Of a stretch of 64,000 bases of DNA, positions 61,374 through 64,000 are shown piece after piece (position 1 is the stretch's first letter; each line of letters starts with the position of its first letter). Source of the stretch: Trogon surrucura (lineage: Eukaryota > Chordata > Aves > Trogoniformes > Trogonidae); NCBI GenBank assembly GCA_020746105.1, contig CM036642.1:3503501-3567500 (forward strand). Reading direction: 5' to 3'. The notes beneath the pieces are model-generated. The model was not told the origin of the DNA. It saw nothing but the letters and a program-made list of their open reading frames with translations, and did not search any database. A program made the translations under genes and the position numbers.

Positions 61374-64000
61374 CTGGAAAACAAACCCAGAGAGCTGTTA
61401 CGCTGCCTGCAGCCTTTCCCAGGGCATGACTGAGCAGGTCGCTGAAGCTCGCCCTCAAAACCAGTATAGTGCAGCCTCGCTCGCGCTCTTACCTGGTTGT
61501 TATTATCTGTTAAAACCAACTTTTAACCGATTTGCGTTAAGAGCGAGTGGTTTGAGTCAAGTTGCAGGTAACACTTACCCTGGGCCAGCTTCTTGCTCTT
61601 AGGGTAAGACCAAACCCATAGAGATGGGTTTGGTGGCCCAAAGCGCGATGGAGAACTTAGGTCTTGCGCTGGTTTCAAGGCTGTCCTGAGAGGCTACGTA
61701 CCTAAATCGTCTCCGGAGGAGAATATGGCCGAGCCCAGGCGGGAGCTGTAGTGGCTGTTTGCAAAGGCGGTGAAGCTGTTCTGCAGCCGCCTGTGCCTCA
61801 TGTACAGCACCACGAAGCCAATGCCCAGGGTCACCAGCAACAGGAACAGCACCGGTACCACGATTGCTGCGACATCCGTGGATCTACCGGCTTTCGTTGC
61901 CGAGGCGTCTTCGCCTACAGCGAGGGAGGGAGAGAAGGGCTGTTTGCAACCCATGGCACGTTTCTCTAGAGGCTGTGAGGCTTTCACTAGTCCTTGTTCA
62001 GGAGAGGGAAATGCCCCAGGACTTACCAGTTCCCAGTTCGTCGTAGAGAAGCGTGGCTGGCTCGCCACACATCTGCCCGCTGTACAGGCACCTGGCCTGA
62101 ACGGTGAATGAGTAGTTGTGACCTATCTTCAGGTTGGAGACTTTGAAGAAGTTTTCTGTGGTGTTCCCCAGATAAGCCGTGATGTTCATCAAGCTGTCAA
62201 ACATGTGGATCTCGTAACCCTGAGGGTTGTGGAAACAGAGACACAAATGCCAAATCACCCGGTTGAAGAGGGCAGGTTTGCTCCCTCTGACAGGGCTTTA
62301 AAACTCGTTTTTCCTCCTGAATCTAGCTCTGATTGAATGTGCTGGGCTATCAGCTGGGAGAGAGCAATGTGGAGCCTCCTCCAAGCACCCCTGTCAGTGT
62401 GCACTGACCTTGGCCAGGTCAGGGAGGAGAGATGATTTTGGTCTCTCTGGTTCACTCTGTTCTTAGCATCCACCCCAGACCACCCAAAACACTGAGACTA
62501 GAAATGCAACTTACCCGGCTTTCATTGAAATTACTTTCCTTTAATGCCAAACTCTTCCAAAAAAGCAGAATATGGTCGTTTTCTGTTATAATTTTTAAGG
62601 CGTCTGGTGCTGACAGTGGAACTGCAAGTGAGAAAAACCAGCAGGCAGGTCAGGTTTTCACACTAGTGACCACAAATGGTGCTTCAGGGTGTCTACGCAG
62701 CCTGCCAGACAGGTCTTTCCCATCCCCACTTAGGCAGGAGAAAAACTTCCCAGAGATTATTTGAGAGGCTTCCTCTCTGCTGCCATTGTTCAGGGGTTTA
62801 GCTGCCTTGCCTGGGAGCTGCAGGAAGGCTTCTCAGAATTGGGCTTCGGCTGTGGGAGAAGACTAAGCAATGCCAGAATGCTCCTGCAGCAGGGGTGGGA
62901 TGGGTGGTGGGTGGGCCCCAGGCACCCCCCCCCCCCAGCAGTTCTCGTCCCTTTACCTGTGTTGATCTTCATGCTGGATTCTTTGCTCATGTTTCCCAGT
63001 TGGACAATCACGTGGTATTTGCCTCCTGGTTCAAGTTTCTTGATGGTGTACTCCACCGTACTGTTCCGGGTTTTCACTTTGTAGATTTTATCTGTTTTTC
63101 TCACTAAATCTTTAACTGCAACAGCATATAACTGGAGGGGGAGGAAAGGCACACACGGTGAAACACCTTACCTTCCCACAGACCTCCTAGCAATCTCATA
63201 CAGTGGTAGGACATTAGATGTGGGGTGACAAAACTTGAGATTTCAAGCCTTTTGCTGGACTAGCTGGATCCCTGTCTGAGACCAGCATTTACAGATAGAG
63301 AAAATGCAGTTACTGGAACGAATGAGGGCAGAAGGAAAACCTCAGGTTGTATTTCTTAATGAATCACAAGGATGCGATGCAAAGTCCTGCCTTGTCAAAG
63401 CTTCCAGTTTGGCTGGGAAGATTTATACCTTTAAACCTTTGCCACTAAAGTCTCTGGACCAGAATAGGAGCGGAAAGCTTGCTGAGAAAATTACTTGCCT
63501 TCAGTGGAGCGAGACGTGACCATATGCTGGCGTGCCAGACAACAGAACCGGGCTTTGTTGGGGCTGCGCTGGGGCGGGAGGCAGAGCCCGACGCCTGCCC
63601 TGCTGCCGTGACCAGCCCGGGCTCCAGGAAAAGGTGACCAAGCCCAGAAAGGTGCTTTAGCACACACCCAAGCTTGCTTTCAGGCTTGGTCAGCAACCAA
63701 GACTCTTTTGAGGAGGACTATTTAGATGGAGGGCAGACCTCATCTTAGACTCAGTTCTCCGCCAGCAGCAGGACAAGGGTCTGTCTTTGAGCCAGGGTTT
63801 TGCACGTAAAGGGGTGGGAGAAGGCACTGTGAGATATTACCATGTCCTGGTCGGGCGAATCGTAGGGTGATTCCCACTTAATGACCACGAACGTCTTGCC
63901 GGTGTGCACCGAGTGGAGGTGCCGGGGGGGAAGCCGGTTGTCAGGGATCATCTTCACCACAACGTAGTCGGACGGTGGCCCTTGGTAGGGAGACATCACA
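61306..64000 (-). CDS. SORL1: SORL1 (SorLA/LR11) 3' coding part: six exons, partial gene
   Basis: Exons on the minus strand are 64000-63841 (continues beyond the window), 63131-62957, 62621-62515, 62219-62027, 61914-61702 and 61373-61306 (stop TGA). Every junction is GT-AG, and the phases add up to one open frame of about 304 residues. SORL1 is a type I Vps10p-domain/LDL-receptor-family sorting receptor that moves cargo such as APP between Golgi, endosomes and the cell surface. Visible here are the last fibronectin type III modules with several N-glycosylation sequons, a 24-residue membrane helix (61870-61799) and a 54-residue tail with FANSHY (61765-61748, the VPS26/retromer motif), an acidic stretch and the terminal DDVPMVIA (GGA/AP-type sorting signal). 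From memory the tail has the same length as in human SORL1 and is nearly identical. The N-terminal Vps10p, EGF, LDLR repeats and earlier FN3 modules lie beyond base 64000. Introns are very short for this gene. Identification is very secure. Confidence 0.97.
61609..61634. repeat. Perfect 11-bp inverted repeat in the last SORL1 intron
   Basis: The arms 61609-61619 (ACCAAACCCAT) and 61624-61634 (ATGGGTTTGGT) are perfectly complementary around the four-base loop AGAG. In the pre-mRNA this would be a stable short hairpin about 70 bases below the donor of the preceding exon (donor at 61701). Confidence 0.6.
61702..61914 (-). CDS. SORL1: SORL1 exon, second from the end (stalk, membrane helix, most of tail)
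   Basis: The acceptor is CTGTAG before 61914 and the donor is GTACGT from 61701. The 213 bases encode a short stalk ([14 protein letters not shown]), a 24-residue hydrophobic helix (61870-61799), the stop-transfer MRHRRLQ, then [19 protein letters not shown] and SSGDDLG. FANSHY (61765-61748) is the retromer (VPS26) binding motif of SORL1, needed for endosome-to-Golgi and surface recycling. The frame is uninterrupted and the key residues are intact. Confidence 0.97.
62027..62219 (-). CDS. SORL1: SORL1 exon, third from the end (rest of last FN3 module)
   Basis: The acceptor is CCTCAG before 62219 and the donor is GTAAGT from 62026. The 193 bases begin in phase 0 at GYEIHMFD and end with LLYDELGTG, with the final Gly codon split. 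The exon carries the FN3 strand [11 protein letters not shown] and three sequons (NIT, NTT, NYS). It leads into the short linker before the membrane, the region where SORL1 ectodomain shedding is known to occur. The intron towards the next exon is only 112 bases long. Confidence 0.95.
62515..62621 (-). CDS. SORL1: SORL1 exon, fourth from the end (start of last FN3 module)
   Basis: The acceptor is TTGCAG before 62621 and the donor is GTAAG from 62514. The 107 bases complete a split Val codon and then encode [16 protein letters not shown], the FN3 Trp in [11 protein letters not shown], and FNESR with an N-glycosylation sequon. It opens the membrane-proximal fibronectin type III domain. The sequence is nearly identical to human SORL1 as I remember it. 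Confidence 0.94.
62925..62936. repeat. C12/G12 homopolymer in SORL1 intron
   Basis: Twelve C on the plus strand read as G12 on the transcribed strand, starting at intron position +21 after the exon ending at 62957. It is followed by further G/C-rich sequence. G-runs near donors are known intronic splicing enhancers; that role here is inference. Homopolymer length may be subject to sequencing error. Confidence 0.6.
62957..63131 (-). CDS. SORL1: SORL1 exon, fifth from the end (FN3 module)
   Basis: The acceptor is CTCCAG before 63131 and the donor is GTAAAG from 62956. The 175 bases start in phase 0 and leave one base. They encode [12 protein letters not shown] and continue to [12 protein letters not shown], the second half of an FN3 domain with the conserved Tyr in the GGKYHVIV strand. 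Two N-glycosylation sequons are present (NST and NMS). On the minus strand a run of 12 G lies 21 bases into the following intron. Confidence 0.95.
63841..64000 (-). CDS. SORL1: SORL1 exon, sixth from the end (partial; exon 43 if human numbering holds)
   Basis: The frame is read from 63999 downward and ends with codon ATG directly before donor GTAATA at 63840. It encodes the start of a fibronectin type III module, including [16 protein letters not shown] and the FN3 core Trp in [16 protein letters not shown]. No acceptor is reached before the window ends, so the upstream exon boundary lies outside. The exon ends on a codon boundary, matching the phase-0 start of the next exon. Confidence 0.93.

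Overview
The window looks like bird nuclear DNA. It is about 60 kb of non-coding sequence flanking the 3' end of one recognisable gene, SORL1 (sortilin-related receptor, SorLA/LR11), which lies on the minus strand at the right edge. The bird call rests on three observations. There is a CR1 LINE 3' end of the type common in birds (38856-39105). Other repeats are sparse and old. The SORL1 introns are very short (112 to 709 bases), as expected of a compact avian microchromosome. The species cannot be named from this sequence, and a crocodilian or turtle is less likely but not excluded.

Right edge (about 57.0-64.0 kb): the last six coding exons of SORL1 run right to left, all with GT-AG splice sites and a continuous reading frame. 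They give about 304 residues covering the final fibronectin type III modules, the transmembrane helix and the complete 54-residue cytoplasmic tail. The tail carries the FANSHY retromer motif, an acidic cluster and the C-terminal GGA-binding signal. Below the stop codon at 61306 lies a probable 3' UTR of up to 4.3 kb, with two closely spaced AATAAA signals near 57.0 kb as the best distal end.

The remaining 57 kb has no supportable protein-coding gene. Open frames of up to 195 codons occur, but none resembles a known family or sits in a convincing exon structure. I found no tRNA, rRNA or known miRNA, and the miR-100/let-7a-2/miR-125b cluster expected beyond SORL1 in vertebrates is not in this window. 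What can be supported is a thin scatter of fossils and candidate regulatory sites. The fossils are a CR1 3' end, a second short CR1 tail, a frameshifted CR1/L3-type reverse transcriptase remnant, several MIR/CORE-SINE-like remnants, and two copies of palindromic amniote MITE-like repeats. The candidate sites are a CpG-rich segment with a perfect inverted pair of CCAAT boxes at 45.2 kb, three CTCF-like sites all on the minus strand, a double E-box palindrome, homeodomain-rich AT stretches, and an unexplained diverged direct repeat at 2.2 and 3.1 kb.

The layout is that of a gene desert next to a neuronal sorting receptor, and its likely function is cis-regulatory rather than coding. I see no evidence of a novel multi-gene system. 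The most useful leads are the 45.2 kb CpG/CCAAT element and the unexplained repeat pair.
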